Shown piece after piece: positions 1-8,443 of a stretch of DNA of 64,000 bases. Origin of the DNA: Phycisphaerales bacterium (lineage in GTDB: Bacteria; Planctomycetota; Phycisphaerae; UBA1845; UTPLA1); assembly GCA_020639075.1 (NCBI GenBank), contig JACKHI010000001.1, positions 5,456,001-5,520,000 on the forward strand, in the 5' to 3' direction. Both the position numbers and the translations under genes were made by a program. Numbering within the stretch: position 1 is the stretch's first letter; the number at the start of each line of letters is the position of its first letter. Below the pieces are notes generated by a model. That model was given only the letters and a program-made list of their open reading frames with translations, had not been told where the DNA came from and searched no databases.

Positions 1-636
1 CGGGGCTGCGTGATGGGCGTTGACCTGGCGCATGCGGCGGGGAATGTGCCACTGCAATTGCACGATTGGAACGTCGATTTCGCCTGTTGGTGCAACTACA
101 AGTATCTGAATTCCGGGCCGGGGGCCGTCGCGGCGTGCTTCGTGCACGAGCGGCATGGTCGCAACATTGACCTGCCGCGCTTCGCGGGCTGGTGGGGGAA
201 TGATCCGGATTCGCGGTTCAAGATGCACCTGCAACCGGAGTTCGTCGCGCGCCAAGGGGCGGACGGCTGGCAGTTGAGCAACCCGCCGATCATGGCCCTC
301 GCGCCGGTCGTTGCCTCGATGGAGATCTTTGATGCCGTTGGGATGGCAGCGTTGCGCGAGAAGAGCCTGAAATTGACGGGATATCTCGAATTCCTGCTCG
401 ATCAGATTCCGAACAAACGCTACGAAGTGATTACACCACGGGATCCGGCGGCTCGTGGGGCGCAGCTGTCGATCCTGGCGCATGATGAACCGAAGGCGCT
501 GTTCAAGAGGTTGCAGCAGCAACACGTCGTCGGCGACTTCCGTGAACCCAACGTCATCCGCGTGGCGCCGGCGCCGCTTTACAACTCGTTTCATGATGTG
601 TGGCGGTTTGCGAAGATCTTGGCGGGACAGCGCTAG
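1..636 (+). CDS. kynU: Kynureninase, C-terminal part (5' end outside window)
   Basis: PLP enzyme that cleaves kynurenine or 3-hydroxykynurenine to (hydroxy)anthranilate and alanine in tryptophan catabolism or de novo NAD synthesis; cytosolic. The reading frame is open to base 1, so the first in-frame Met is not the start. Visible family motifs are DLAHAAGN (PLP-binding Asp), the Schiff-base lysine in NYKYLNSGPG, FVHERH, and WQLSNPP. The C-terminal small domain ends with the usual VIRVAPAPLYNSFHD segment, so the 3' end is complete. About half of the ~420-residue family length is present. No kynurenine-pathway neighbour follows it. Confidence 0.93.
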   Translation, partial: RGCVMGVDLAHAAGNVPLQLHDWNVDFACWCNYKYLNSGPGAVAACFVHERHGRNIDLPRFAGWWGNDPDSRFKMHLQPEFVARQGADGWQLSNPPIMALAPVVASMEIFDAVGMAALREKSLKLTGYLEFLLDQIPNKRYEVITPRDPAARGAQLSILAHDEPKALFKRLQQQHVVGDFREPNVIRVAPAPLYNSFHDVWRFAKILAGQR

Positions 637-702
637 TTGTGTTTCGTGGGCCAGGCCAGCCCTGAAATGTGCAATGATACGTCTCGGAGGTCGGAGGAAG
701 AA

Positions 703-1266
703 ATGGGCTTATTCGATGCGTTGTTTGGCAAAGTCGATCTATGCAAGGACTGGGTTGCAGACCCCGATTTGAAACTCGAAGTCGATCTGAGCCGACAGAG
801 TATCAGCGGAATCAAGATTGGCGGTCCCGTTGACGATCTTGCTCGCATGGGGCCTCCCGACAATCGCAAGGCGACGAAGCTCGAGCACTACATATACGCC
901 GCAAGTGGATTGGAGTTCAATTCGAGAGACGGGCGGGTGGACGGTTTCCTCTTGGCGATTCAACGCACTGGGGTCCTACAGCCGTACAAGGGCGGCTTCT
1001 GCTATCAACAAAAGTCCATCCGCCTCGGCGCCGCCACAAGCGTCGATGAATTTATCGGATTGTTTGGTAAGCCATTCTGGCGTGACGAGGATGACTCCGA
1101 GACGCTTCTATTCTATGAATTCGGCACAACACTAGAGTGGCAGGCCGAGTTCGACGGGAGCGGCAAGCTCAGAGTTTTTTCGATCGTATCGCCTCCGTTG
1201 TTGTCCGATCCCGAACAGCGAGAGGCCTACGGGGTTGATAAGACGTGGCCGTGCTCAGGCGGCTAA
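703..1266 (+). CDS. Hypothetical protein, 187 aa
   Basis: Product not recognised. The frame is open back to 637, but the ATG at 703 is preceded by a purine-rich GGAGG-type ribosome-binding site (about 686-699) and gives a clean start, MGLFDALFGKVDLC. The protein is soluble and mixed alpha/beta, with no signal peptide or membrane segment. The repeated Gly/Asp-rich strands and the FGKPFWRDEDD stretch resemble small planctomycete proteins of unknown function. It follows kynU by 66 bases and could be cotranscribed. The reading frame is convincing; the function is unknown. Confidence 0.7.
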   Translation: MGLFDALFGKVDLCKDWVADPDLKLEVDLSRQSISGIKIGGPVDDLARMGPPDNRKATKLEHYIYAASGLEFNSRDGRVDGFLLAIQRTGVLQPYKGGFCYQQKSIRLGAATSVDEFIGLFGKPFWRDEDDSETLLFYEFGTTLEWQAEFDGSGKLRVFSIVSPPLLSDPEQREAYGVDKTWPCSGG

Positions 1267-1296
1267 TGACGGGCACGTGGGTGAGTCGCTGCTTAG

Positions 1297-1328
1297 AAAA
1301 TCGCCGACAGGGTGCCATGCTTGCCCTC
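1297..1328 (-). repeat. Dispersed repeat containing GAGGGCAAGCATGGCACC
   Basis: Read on the minus strand, this block carries GAGGGCAAGCATGGCACC followed by CTGTCGGCGATTTT. A close copy in plus orientation lies at 32584-32615. It is noncoding and has no evident hairpin of its own. Confidence 0.6.
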
Positions 1329-1349
1329 TAAGGCAAGCATGCGGTTTCG

Positions 1350-1503
1350 CTGGTACGAGATTCCTTTCTCGTGCCTCGCTCTTGGGGAATTCTCCCCCTC
1401 TCGCTGTGCCGCGATGTCGGCGTTGGCTAATTGCTCGGCTTGGCGGGAAGGGATTCCCGCTGGGAGTGGGTGCGAGATGGGAATCTCGCACCAGCAGCAG
1501 CAG
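1350..1503 (+). repeat. Intergenic hairpin array (family R2), copy 1
   Basis: A run of short imperfect hairpins, each with a GGAATTCC/GGATTCC-like core: ACGAGATTCCTTTCTCGT, GGGGAATTCTCCCC, GCGGGAAGGGATTCCCGC and TGCGAGATGGGAATCTCGCA. The same order of elements recurs at 2512-2693 and 3408-3502 and, degenerate, at 8036-8092. It fills the spacer between 1267 and 1615; no gene is seen there. Confidence 0.75.
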
Positions 1504-1615
1504 GCAAACACTCGCTCGCATTGTTGCTCCTTCAGGTGATTGATTACGCCAATCCATATTGGTAAGATTGATATTTAATTGCTCTCCTTCGCATTACTCC
1601 CGTGCGGCATTGCAT

Positions 1616-2338
1616 ATGAAACTGGTCCCTCACGTCGTGGCCATCCTCCTTTCGCTCGCATCCTCGCAATCACTTCGCGCGGGCTTTGTCTTCCATTCGC
1701 TTGACTTGGCGAATTCCGTTCACGACTACACAGGCGCCACCGATCTCGATTCTGATTTCATCACCACCGCCACCAACCCGCTGAACCAGACCAGCCTCGC
1801 CCAGATCGGTGCGAACATCGTCGAATCGACCTATGCATTCCAATGGGACGGAACCCTCGGCACGGGCACGTTTGCCACCAGCCTTTCACACACAATCCGG
1901 TCGCCTGATGTTGAGACAGTTACGCGCGTTCAGATCTTCATCGAACCAACCGAAGACCTCCGCGTGTTTGTCGACGGGGCGTTGACCTACAATCACACTC
2001 CAAACCAGGAAGTCGGCATCCTCTATGGGATGTCAGTCCGCAACTTCACGACATCGGTAGAAATCCTGCAGGAGGTGCGCGAAGGCGGGAACTTCTACAA
2101 TGATCCGTCGTCCGGCACATTCACGATCAGCAATGAGACGATATTGCAGGCTGGCATGCTGTACCGGCTCCAGGCCGTACTCGACAATCTGAATGCCGAA
2201 CACGTGAATTCCGGCAACCTCGACGCAACGGGCCACGCCAACTTCCGTATCGAACCCCTCGTGCCAGAGCCGCACACCGCTGTGCTCCTCGCATTTGCCG
2301 CCGTCGCGCTCATCCCCCGATACAGACGCGACGGTTAG
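1616..2338 (+). CDS. PEP-CTERM sorting-domain secreted protein
   Basis: Exported protein of unknown function with a PEP-CTERM anchor. The chosen ATG at 1616 gives a signal peptide (MKLVPHVV followed by a hydrophobic stretch ending near LRAG); the frame extends upstream to 1559 without a useful start. The body (about residues 25-210) is beta-rich, with FVDGALTYNHTP-like strands. The C-terminus carries VPEPHTAVLL, a hydrophobic helix and the basic tail RYRRDG, the tripartite signal recognised by exosortase and cleaved after export. No exosortase gene lies in the window. It is flanked on both sides by R2 hairpin arrays. Family knowledge: PEP-CTERM proteins usually go to the surface or an extracellular matrix. 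Confidence 0.85.
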   Translation: MKLVPHVVAILLSLASSQSLRAGFVFHSLDLANSVHDYTGATDLDSDFITTATNPLNQTSLAQIGANIVESTYAFQWDGTLGTGTFATSLSHTIRSPDVETVTRVQIFIEPTEDLRVFVDGALTYNHTPNQEVGILYGMSVRNFTTSVEILQEVREGGNFYNDPSSGTFTISNETILQAGMLYRLQAVLDNLNAEHVNSGNLDATGHANFRIEPLVPEPHTAVLLAFAAVALIPRYRRDG

Positions 2339-2480
2339 CTCATCCCCGACAGCCAATGACGGCGCGCTCGCAAGGACGGCTGGTATGTCTGCATCGAGTT
2401 TCACTGAGAGGACGATGCGCAAGATGCGATGCTTGCGGTGGCGGTCGGGGGACGAGCCGCGAGTTGCGAGTGGTCGCTGG

Positions 2481-2500
2481 TAGGGTGGGCCGTGCCCACC
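2481..2500 (+). repeat. Palindromic repeat R1 (TAGGGTGGGCCGTGCCCACC)
   Basis: GTGGGC and GCCCAC arms form a short hairpin. Full copies are also at 3520-3540, 4512-4532 and 7871-7890, in both orientations, and a degenerate copy is at 3551-3567. It is noncoding, although open frames run through it. Confidence 0.8.
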
Positions 2501-2511
2501 AAGCGCCTGCA

Positions 2512-2693
2512 CGAGAATTCCTACTCGTACCTCTCTCCCGGGGATCTTCTCCAGGCGCTGTGTCGCGATGTCAGCGTTCGTGAGATGCTCGGCTTTGCGG
2601 GAAGGGATTCCCGCGGAGAACGGGTGCGAGATGGGAATCTCGCACCAGCTGGCGCGGGGAACGGGTGCGAGATGGGAATCTCGCACCAGCAGC
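2512..2693 (+). repeat. Intergenic hairpin array (family R2), copy 2
   Basis: Same module order as 1350-1503, including CGCTGTGTCGCGATGTC, then GCGGGAAGGGATTCCCGC, then two consecutive copies of GTGCGAGATGGGAATCTCGCAC. It lies immediately upstream of the lipoprotein gene at 2717, so it may be within its 5' leader. An open reading frame running through the array into that gene is not considered real coding sequence. Confidence 0.75.
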
Positions 2694-2716
2694 GCCACTC
2701 GTTTACCATTCTCGAC

Positions 2717-3301
2717 GTGATCAACCGACTTACACTCACATGCCTCGCAATTCTGTTGCCGACTGGCGCTTGCGGTCCTGCGCATTCGCACGAGAAGCGT
2801 GCTATCGAGACGACTCGATCGCAACCGCAAACGCTATCGTCTGCGCTGCAAGAAACGCCTGACCCACCGGCGCCGATGATCAGTGTCGTCGTCGCACAGG
2901 GCGCCAACCCGTTCGACAATCCCGGCGGCGTCACGTTCGCCGTCTGGAGCGATGGTCGCGTCATGCGATCGGCATTTCCCGAGCGCGTGACGAACTGGAT
3001 CACGCAGGGGCGGCTCTCAAGTGCGCAACTCGATGAGATTCGACAGGCGACAATGATGCTCCGTGATCACGAGGAGCCCAAGGGACACTTCTGCTGCTCG
3101 CATATGTCGGTCAAAGTCGCGGAAGGGGCAAATAAGGGGACGTACACACATCAGCTCGCGACGGGGCGGAAGTCAAAGCCGATCAGTGATTTTGTTGAGT
3201 TTCTGTGGACGCTGGATATCGCGGACGCTGTGCGTGTTTCCGGCGTGGAGCATGGGAGGTTTCCGAACAGCGGATTGAAGGACATCTATCCAACGGGTTA
3301 A
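2717..3301 (+). CDS. Putative lipoprotein, function unknown
   Basis: The frame is open from 2429, but that extension translates hairpin repeats. The GTG at 2717 is chosen because it produces a signal peptide (INRLTLTCLAILLPTGAC) with a lipobox-like LPTGAC, which predicts an outer- or inner-membrane lipoprotein. The mature part has a Pro-rich linker, then a beta-rich domain with GVTFAVWSDGRVMRS, a central CCSH dipeptide-Cys motif and a C-terminal FPNSGLKDIYP. No family is recognised. No good Shine-Dalgarno sequence is seen, so the start is uncertain. Both flanks are R2 repeat arrays, unlike typical operon spacing. Confidence 0.65.
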   Translation: MINRLTLTCLAILLPTGACGPAHSHEKRAIETTRSQPQTLSSALQETPDPPAPMISVVVAQGANPFDNPGGVTFAVWSDGRVMRSAFPERVTNWITQGRLSSAQLDEIRQATMMLRDHEEPKGHFCCSHMSVKVAEGANKGTYTHQLATGRKSKPISDFVEFLWTLDIADAVRVSGVEHGRFPNSGLKDIYPTG

Positions 3302-3407
3302 TTTCCGGTATTCAACCAGAGGCCCGATGCCTATGTCCGATGCCGATCTCGAAGTCGTTTCCCGCGGCGCTGCCTCGAGGGGTGTGCGCCGACGAGTCGC
3401 TCGGCAT

Positions 3408-3502
3408 TGCGGGAAGGGATTCCCGCGGGAGTGGGTGCGAGATAGGAATCTCGCACCAGCAGCTGCGGGAGTGGATGCGAGGTAGGAATCTCGCCAAAGC
3501 AG
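3408..3502 (+). repeat. Intergenic hairpin array (family R2), copy 3
   Basis: GCGGGAAGGGATTCCCGC followed by two tandem variants of the GTGCGAGATAGGAATCTCGC hairpin, separated by CAGCAGCTGCGGGAG. It is similar to copies 1 and 2 but shorter at its 5' side. It lies between convergent genes. Confidence 0.75.
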
Positions 3503-3519
3503 CGCGCGTGATTCGCCTT

Positions 3520-3567
3520 GGTGGGCACGGCCCACCCTACGCTGTGTGTTGGGTACGGCCCACGCTA
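3520..3567 (+). repeat. Palindromic repeat R1, full copy plus degenerate copy
   Basis: GGTGGGCACGGCCCACCCTA at 3520-3539 is followed by the decayed GGGTACGGCCCACGCTAC at 3550-3567. It abuts the 3' end of the phosphatase gene on the opposite strand, so it could serve as its transcription stop; there is no T-run to support this strongly. Confidence 0.7.
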
Positions 3568-3572
3568 CACGG

Positions 3573-4343
3573 TTACTTCGTTTCCAGCAGGCACGCGCGT
3601 ATCTGTTCCTGCATCTGCTTCGTCACGCCGATGCCTTCCAGGAATTTCTCGATGCCGCCTTTTGCCTGAATTTCGTCGAGTAGTTTTGTCATCGCTGTCT
3701 GGCGGCCCGGCAGGTTCACTTGTTCGGACAGTCGGAAGTCCCGGACGATCGTGTCGCGATCCACGCGCAAGAGAGACAGCAAGAGCGCCGACATCACGCC
3801 CGTTCGGTCCGTTCCCGCCTTGCAGTGATAGAGCACCGGGTAATTGTCGGCGTTGGCGAGGATTTCGAAGGCGTCGCGATACGCGCCGGCATTGTCTTCG
3901 ACGCCATGCGTGTAGAACTCGTCGCGCGATCCTCGCTTGCCGAAGCTCATCGGGCAGCCGTGCACGCTCGATGCGAGCTGCACGCGCCACTCGTCGCCGC
4001 CGAAGAACGGCCAGGGCGTCAGCCGATTGCAGAAGTCGATGACTGTCTTCACGCCGAGCTTGCGATACGATTCGGCGCCATCCGACGACAGGTGGTTCAG
4101 CTTGCCGGAGCGGTAGATCATGCCGCGCTTGACGAACTGACCGTCTATCGTCGGGTAGCCGCCCGCGTCGCGCGTATTGGCGGCGCCTTCAACATGGACC
4201 CAGCGCCCCGGCTCGCCGTTCGTCGGCGGAGGCGAGATGACGAGATCGCCCTGCGGAATCGAACCGTAGGCGAGCACGCCAACGACGATGACGAGGGGAA
4301 TCGTGATTCGCAGGGCGAGTTTCTTGCGCTTGGAAAGGGGCAT
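3573..4343 (-). CDS. Membrane-anchored tyrosine/dual-specificity phosphatase
   Basis: Predicted protein phosphatase of the bacterial tyrosine-phosphatase-like (Y_phosphatase3/DSP) superfamily. The 256-residue protein starts with a basic stretch and one transmembrane helix (about residues 10-27), which places the catalytic domain outside the cytoplasm. NTRDAGGYPT near residue 57 and the phosphate-binding loop HCKAGTDRTG are visible, with nucleophile Cys174 and Arg180 fitting CX5R; the Asp directly before Arg is typical of this subgroup. The substrate cannot be deduced: protein phosphotyrosine, phosphoinositide or another phosphate ester are all possible. It is monocistronic; the next gene on the same strand ends about 200 bases upstream behind a terminator-like hairpin. 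Confidence 0.88.
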   Translation of the reverse strand: MPLSKRKKLALRITIPLVIVVGVLAYGSIPQGDLVISPPPTNGEPGRWVHVEGAANTRDAGGYPTIDGQFVKRGMIYRSGKLNHLSSDGAESYRKLGVKTVIDFCNRLTPWPFFGGDEWRVQLASSVHGCPMSFGKRGSRDEFYTHGVEDNAGAYRDAFEILANADNYPVLYHCKAGTDRTGVMSALLLSLLRVDRDTIVRDFRLSEQVNLPGRQTAMTKLLDEIQAKGGIEKFLEGIGVTKQMQEQIRACLLETK

Positions 4344-4442
4344 TGGGGGGGATTGTCCTTAATGTGGGGCGTTACTTGTCGGCGGAACTTGCATCATATT
4401 CTCGAAGCGTACGATAGCAGTGTTCAATTCTTGCAGAGCGAC

Positions 4443-4478
4443 ATGCCCCGCCCATCGCACGTTTGCTGGGCGGGGCAT
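4443..4478 (-). terminator. Strong hairpin downstream of the alcohol dehydrogenase
   Basis: A perfect 12-bp stem, ATGCCCCGCCCA/TGGGCGGGGCAT, with a 12-base loop lies between the dehydrogenase stop and the phosphatase start. Position and stem fit a Rho-independent terminator for the minus-strand dehydrogenase gene, though a long T-tract is missing. Confidence 0.55.
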
Positions 4479-4511
4479 CTTGTCCGGTTTCGATACGTCG
4501 CTTCACAGTTT

Positions 4512-4532
4512 GGTGGGCACGGCCCACCCTAC
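4512..4532 (+). repeat. Palindromic repeat R1
   Basis: GGTGGGCACGGCCCACCCTA copy placed 16 bases beyond the stop of the minus-strand alcohol dehydrogenase. As at 3520, it sits at the 3' end of a gene, which would fit a role in transcript ends or mRNA stability. Confidence 0.75.
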
Positions 4533-4548
4533 CAACGCCGCGCGATCG

Positions 4549-5646
4549 TCACGACTTGATCGACGCCATATCGATCACGAAGCGGTACTTCACGTCGCCT
4601 TTCTCCATTCGATCCCACGCCTCGTTGATGTACTGAATCTTGATCAACTCGATATCGCTGGTGATGTTGTGCTTGCTGCAGAAATCGAGCATTTCCTGCG
4701 TTTCTGCGATGCCGCCGATGGCGGAGCCGGCGAACTGGCGGCGCGGCATGATCAAGTTGAAGACGGCGACGGGCAGTGGTTCGCTCGGCGCGCCGACCAT
4801 GGCGAGCGTGCCGTCGAGCTTGAGCATCGCGAAGTAGGCGTTGATGTCGTGCTTCGCCGCGACGGCATTCAGGATGAAATCGAAGCTGTTCGCATGCTTT
4901 GCCATTTCGTCGGGGTTCTTCGACATCACGACTTCATCGGCGCCGAGCCGCAGGGCGTCGGCCTTCTTCTCGGGGCTCGTCGTGAACACGACGGTATGTG
5001 CGCCCATCGCGTGCGAAAACTTCACGCCCATGTGGCCGAGACCGCCGAGACCGACGATGCCGACTTTCTTGCCGGGGCCCGCCTTCCAGTGGCGCAGCGG
5101 TGAATAAGTCGTGATGCCGGCGCAGAGCAGCGGGGCGACGGCGGGCAGTTCGAGATTCGTCGGGACCTTCAGCGCGAAGGCCTGGTCGACCACGATCGCC
5201 TCGGAGTATCCGCCGTGCGTGGGAATGTTGAGATGCGGGTCGGTGCTGCCGTAGGTCATCGTGCAGCCGTTCTCACAGAACTGTTCCAGATCCCGTTTGC
5301 AGTTCGTACACGTGCGGCACGAGTCCACCATGCAGCCGACTGCGGCAAGATCGCCGACTTTGAATTTCGTGGCGCCGCTGCCGGCCTCGACGACGCGACC
5401 GACGATTTCGTGACCGGGCACGGCCGGGTAGGTTGCCGGCATGGCGTCGGCCCATTCGTTGCGTGCGTAGTGCAGGTCGGAATGGCAGACGCCGCAGTAG
5501 AGGATCTCGATCACGATGTCGGTGGCCGTTGGCTTGCGGCGGGAAATGTCGAGCGCGCCGACTTTCGATGTCGGGCTTGTCATGCCGTAGGCCTTGGCGG
5601 GGCGGGTCTTCTCAGGCGAGAGCTTGGGGGCGGTCTGGGTGGACAT
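4549..5646 (-). CDS. Zinc-dependent NAD(P) alcohol dehydrogenase
   Basis: Medium-chain dehydrogenase of the cinnamyl/YahK-type aldehyde reductase group; interconverts alcohols and aldehydes with NAD(P)H in the cytosol. The 365-residue protein has the catalytic zinc set (Cys in GVCHSD near residue 54, GHE near 79, Cys in LLCAGITTYSPL), the structural zinc cluster CRTCTNCKRDLEQFC, and the Rossmann motif GLGGLGHMG. The frame runs open to 5997, but the Met at 5646 fits family length and the start MSTQTAPK; upstream sequence reads as non-protein. The substrate is not determined by sequence; broad-range aldehyde detoxification is the usual role. Confidence 0.95.
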   Translation of the reverse strand: MSTQTAPKLSPEKTRPAKAYGMTSPTSKVGALDISRRKPTATDIVIEILYCGVCHSDLHYARNEWADAMPATYPAVPGHEIVGRVVEAGSGATKFKVGDLAAVGCMVDSCRTCTNCKRDLEQFCENGCTMTYGSTDPHLNIPTHGGYSEAIVVDQAFALKVPTNLELPAVAPLLCAGITTYSPLRHWKAGPGKKVGIVGLGGLGHMGVKFSHAMGAHTVVFTTSPEKKADALRLGADEVVMSKNPDEMAKHANSFDFILNAVAAKHDINAYFAMLKLDGTLAMVGAPSEPLPVAVFNLIMPRRQFAGSAIGGIAETQEMLDFCSKHNITSDIELIKIQYINEAWDRMEKGDVKYRFVIDMASIKS

Positions 5647-5847
5647 GTGCGGGATGCTCCGATGTTGCGGGGCCGGCGTCGCGAGCGGATGAACGATGAC
5701 CGCTCTTTGGACGATGCGATGCGGGTGGATTGTAGGCGGTCCGCCAAGGCCTGGCCGTGAATCGCACGGGCGAAATCGCCTGTCGGGCTTCGGCGCTGTG
5801 AAGTATGCTAATGGCGAGTGAATTACACGTTTATGAGGGCCAGAAGG

Positions 5848-6423
5848 ATGGGAACCTACTTTGAGTTCATCGCCGTGCCGGATGTGACGGAAGCCGATGC
5901 GCCGCGGAAGGGCGCCGAACTTACGCAGTGGCTCGTTCGAGAAGGCATCATCTGCGAGGCCATCAATACGGAGTGTGCGATGGGGGATGAGGGCCAACCG
6001 CCGGGACCGCGCTACGTCGAGGCGATCGAGGAGGGGGAATCACGGGGGAATCTCTACGGCGTAACAGACCAGTGCGGCCTCGCCATCATCACTAGTCGCC
6101 ACTTGTATCACAATTGGGTGGGCGATTTCGAATACAGCTGCACCCTATGCAATGCCCGATTTGATGATTCTGCGGATGAGGATGCGTGTCGGCTCTACAA
6201 GGATTCGATACTCGACTGGCACGACAGCGGCACGCCGGGATCGTTCGCCTGCGCCCAGTGCGGCGTCGAGCGATCGATCGTCGAGTGGCAGCGGGACGGC
6301 CCCTGGGTCGTGGCAAACCTCGGGATGAAAATATGGGACTGGCCGCTGTTGTCGAAGACGTTTATCGCCAGGATCGAGCGCCAACTGGGGCATCCGATTC
6401 GCGACATCCAGGGCAAGTTCTAG
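5848..6423 (+). CDS. Hypothetical protein with two CxxC pairs
   Basis: 191-residue protein beginning MGTYFEFIAV. The ATG at 5848 is preferred because GAGGG lies 8 bases upstream; alternatives are 5833 and the GTG at 5818. The N-terminal half (VPDVTEADAPRKGAELTQWL) looks like a small alpha/beta domain. The C-terminal half has CTLCNARF and CAQCG spaced about 35 residues apart, which suggests a zinc ribbon. It ends with WPLLSKTFIARIERQLGH, a segment common in immunity or sensor-like small proteins of unknown function. It stands alone between a divergent dehydrogenase and an MFS gene. Confidence 0.7.
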   Translation: MGTYFEFIAVPDVTEADAPRKGAELTQWLVREGIICEAINTECAMGDEGQPPGPRYVEAIEEGESRGNLYGVTDQCGLAIITSRHLYHNWVGDFEYSCTLCNARFDDSADEDACRLYKDSILDWHDSGTPGSFACAQCGVERSIVEWQRDGPWVVANLGMKIWDWPLLSKTFIARIERQLGHPIRDIQGKF

Positions 6424-6487
6424 TCGCATGATTTCGCTGTCGCTTGCGACGATGCGGCACGGCCGGCGCTCACTATAATCGCCCCGC

Positions 6488-7819
6488 GTGAGCGAACGGA
6501 ACATCAGACAGGATATGTGTGCGAGCAAGGCCGACGGCGCCGCCTTCAGCGTCATGGTCGGCATCGGCGAGACGTACCTACCGGCGTTCGTTCTCGCCGT
6601 CGGGCTCGGACAGGTGCTCGCAGGGCTCGTCGCGACGATCCCCATGCTTGCGGGGGCGTTCCTGCAACTGTTGGCGCCGCGGCTCGTCCGAATTGTCGGT
6701 TCCCATCGGCGCTGGGTCATCCTCTGTGCTGGGCTTCAGGGCGTCGCATTTATTCCGCTGTCGATCGCGGCGTATGTTGGTCGTGTGCCGTGGTACGTCG
6801 TCTTTCTCATGGCGACGCTCTATTGGGGCGCGGGCATGGGGGCCGGACCGGCGTGGAATACGTGGATGGGGCGGGCCGTTCCGCGCTCGCTGCGATCGCC
6901 GTTCTTCGCGCGGCGCACCAGAATCGCGCAGATGTCCGTGTTGTCGGGCCTGCTGTTCGGCGGAGTGATTCTCAAGTTCGCCGGCATGCAGGAGGCGATT
7001 CTTGGCGGGTTCGCCGTGCTCTTCGGCGTTGCGTTCTGCGCGCGGATCGTTTCGACGTACTTTCTCGCGCGGCAGTCGGAACCCGAGGTCCCGGCGCATA
7101 CGGATGAGCGCGTCTCTCTGATCCATTTCGCGGGTCGATTGCGCCGGCCCGAGGGGCATCTGCTCCTTTACATGCTCTTCGCGCAAGTCACGACGCAGCT
7201 CGCCTCGCCGTACTTCAGCCCGTACATGCTGGGTCAGATCAAGCTGGGCTACAGCGTGTACATCATGCTGCTCGGCACGGCGTTTCTGGCGAAGGCCGTC
7301 ACGCTGTCGATCATGGCGCGTTGGGGCGCGCGAATCGGCGCCAAGACGATCCTGTGGATCGGCGGATTCGGCATCGTGCCATTGCCGGCGCTGTGGCTCC
7401 TGTCGACGTCGCCTTTCTACCTGATGGGGCTCCAGATGCTCAGCGGCAGCATGTGGGCATGCTACGAATTCGCGACGCTGCTACTACTCTTCGAAACGAT
7501 TCGCGACGAACAGCGCACGGCCATCCTGACGTCGTACAACCTGATGAACTCCGTCTCGATCGCCACAGGCTCTATCGTCGGCGGTCTAATCCTGCGCGGC
7601 ATCGGCCCCGGTGCGCAAGGCTATTTTCTGCTTTTCCTTATCTCGTCGGCATGCCGATTGTGCGCGCTACCGCTGATGTGGCGCGTCGGCGAAGCCCCGC
7701 GCAAACTCGTCGGCCTCTGGCTGCGCCCCTTGGCCGTACGCGCCGCGGCCGGATCGGTGGAGCGACCGATCGTTGCGGCGCTGGAGGGGGATTCGGATGT
7801 GGAGCTGGCGGAGTTGTGA
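6488..7819 (+). CDS. Major facilitator superfamily transporter
   Basis: Inner-membrane transporter of 443 residues with about 12 predicted helices and a cytosolic central loop (around residues 190-215, SEPEVPAHTDERVS). The conserved opening DGAAFSVMVGIGETYLPAFVLA and the GPAWNTWMGRAVP loop between helices 4 and 5 match a planctomycete/delta-proteobacterial MFS subgroup. Its substrate is unknown. The GTG at 6488 is the start that keeps the conserved N-terminal helix. The last ~35 residues are hydrophilic and acidic. It is monocistronic, followed by more than 600 bases of repeat-bearing spacer. Confidence 0.9.
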   Translation: MSERNIRQDMCASKADGAAFSVMVGIGETYLPAFVLAVGLGQVLAGLVATIPMLAGAFLQLLAPRLVRIVGSHRRWVILCAGLQGVAFIPLSIAAYVGRVPWYVVFLMATLYWGAGMGAGPAWNTWMGRAVPRSLRSPFFARRTRIAQMSVLSGLLFGGVILKFAGMQEAILGGFAVLFGVAFCARIVSTYFLARQSEPEVPAHTDERVSLIHFAGRLRRPEGHLLLYMLFAQVTTQLASPYFSPYMLGQIKLGYSVYIMLLGTAFLAKAVTLSIMARWGARIGAKTILWIGGFGIVPLPALWLLSTSPFYLMGLQMLSGSMWACYEFATLLLLFETIRDEQRTAILTSYNLMNSVSIATGSIVGGLILRGIGPGAQGYFLLFLISSACRLCALPLMWRVGEAPRKLVGLWLRPLAVRAAAGSVERPIVAALEGDSDVELAEL

Positions 7820-7870
7820 TTCATCGGTTGTGAACGATGAGTGGTGCGTGGCGAGCAATCGTTTCACTCG

Positions 7871-7890
7871 TAGGGTGGGCCGTGCCCACC
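7871..7890 (+). repeat. Palindromic repeat R1
   Basis: TAGGGTGGGCCGTGCCCACC, identical to the copy at 2481-2500. It lies 50 bases after the MFS stop. Confidence 0.8.
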
Positions 7891-8035
7891 AATGCCGCGG
7901 GACGGGCACTCACCCATGCCGCGTGGCCCATCTATTCATGGATGGGGGCGCGACGATGGGCCGGTGCGGAGTCGCGTGCATGTCGAACGTGCATAGCGCC
8001 TGGGAAACTGCTCAGCGTAGCGGATGCGCTCGGAT

Positions 8036-8092
8036 TGGCGGGAAAGGAATCCCGCGGGGATACGTGCGAGAAGGGATTCTTATACGAGCGGG
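8036..8092 (+). repeat. Degenerate hairpin array (family R2), copy 4
   Basis: GGCGGGAAAGGAATCCCGCG followed by ACGTGCGAGAAGGGATTCTT, a decayed version of the modules at 1442-1500. The rest of the 7820-8443 spacer shows no convincing gene, and its open frames on both strands have no family resemblance. Confidence 0.6.
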
Positions 8093-8443
8093 AATGGCTC
8101 GCCGATGCAAGATGGACGTCGCCCGTCATGTTCGCATACGCCGGCACCGACTCCTTTACGGTCGCGGCTCTGATCACAAAATCGCGCGCCGCATTCCCAG
8201 CAATTGACTTCGACGGCGCGCGAGTGTCGCACATCTGGCATTTCCATTGCCGCGCGAACTTTGTCCTGCTTCGATGAACGCCAGTACAACTTTTGAAGTC
8301 GATTCGCCGGGTTGTGATCGTTTGCGCGCCCACTCAACAGTCGAGTGCTCCGGTGCGGCTGGGCGCACGGCGCTGCGCTAGAATGGCGCAGAATCATCAA
8401 TTCCGTTGGAAACCCCAACCAAAATATGAAAGGAGAACAAGCA

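Noticed and set aside
2429..2716. N-terminal extension of the lipoprotein frame
   Set aside because: It translates R1 and R2 hairpin repeats and would bury the signal peptide.
1350..3502. Possible CRISPR array in the hairpin repeats
   Set aside because: Repeats are imperfect palindromes without regular unique spacers, and no cas gene is present.
3720..4559. 279-codon plus-strand open frame
   Set aside because: Antisense to the phosphatase gene, whose CX5R motif and signal anchor are clear; a GC-rich shadow.
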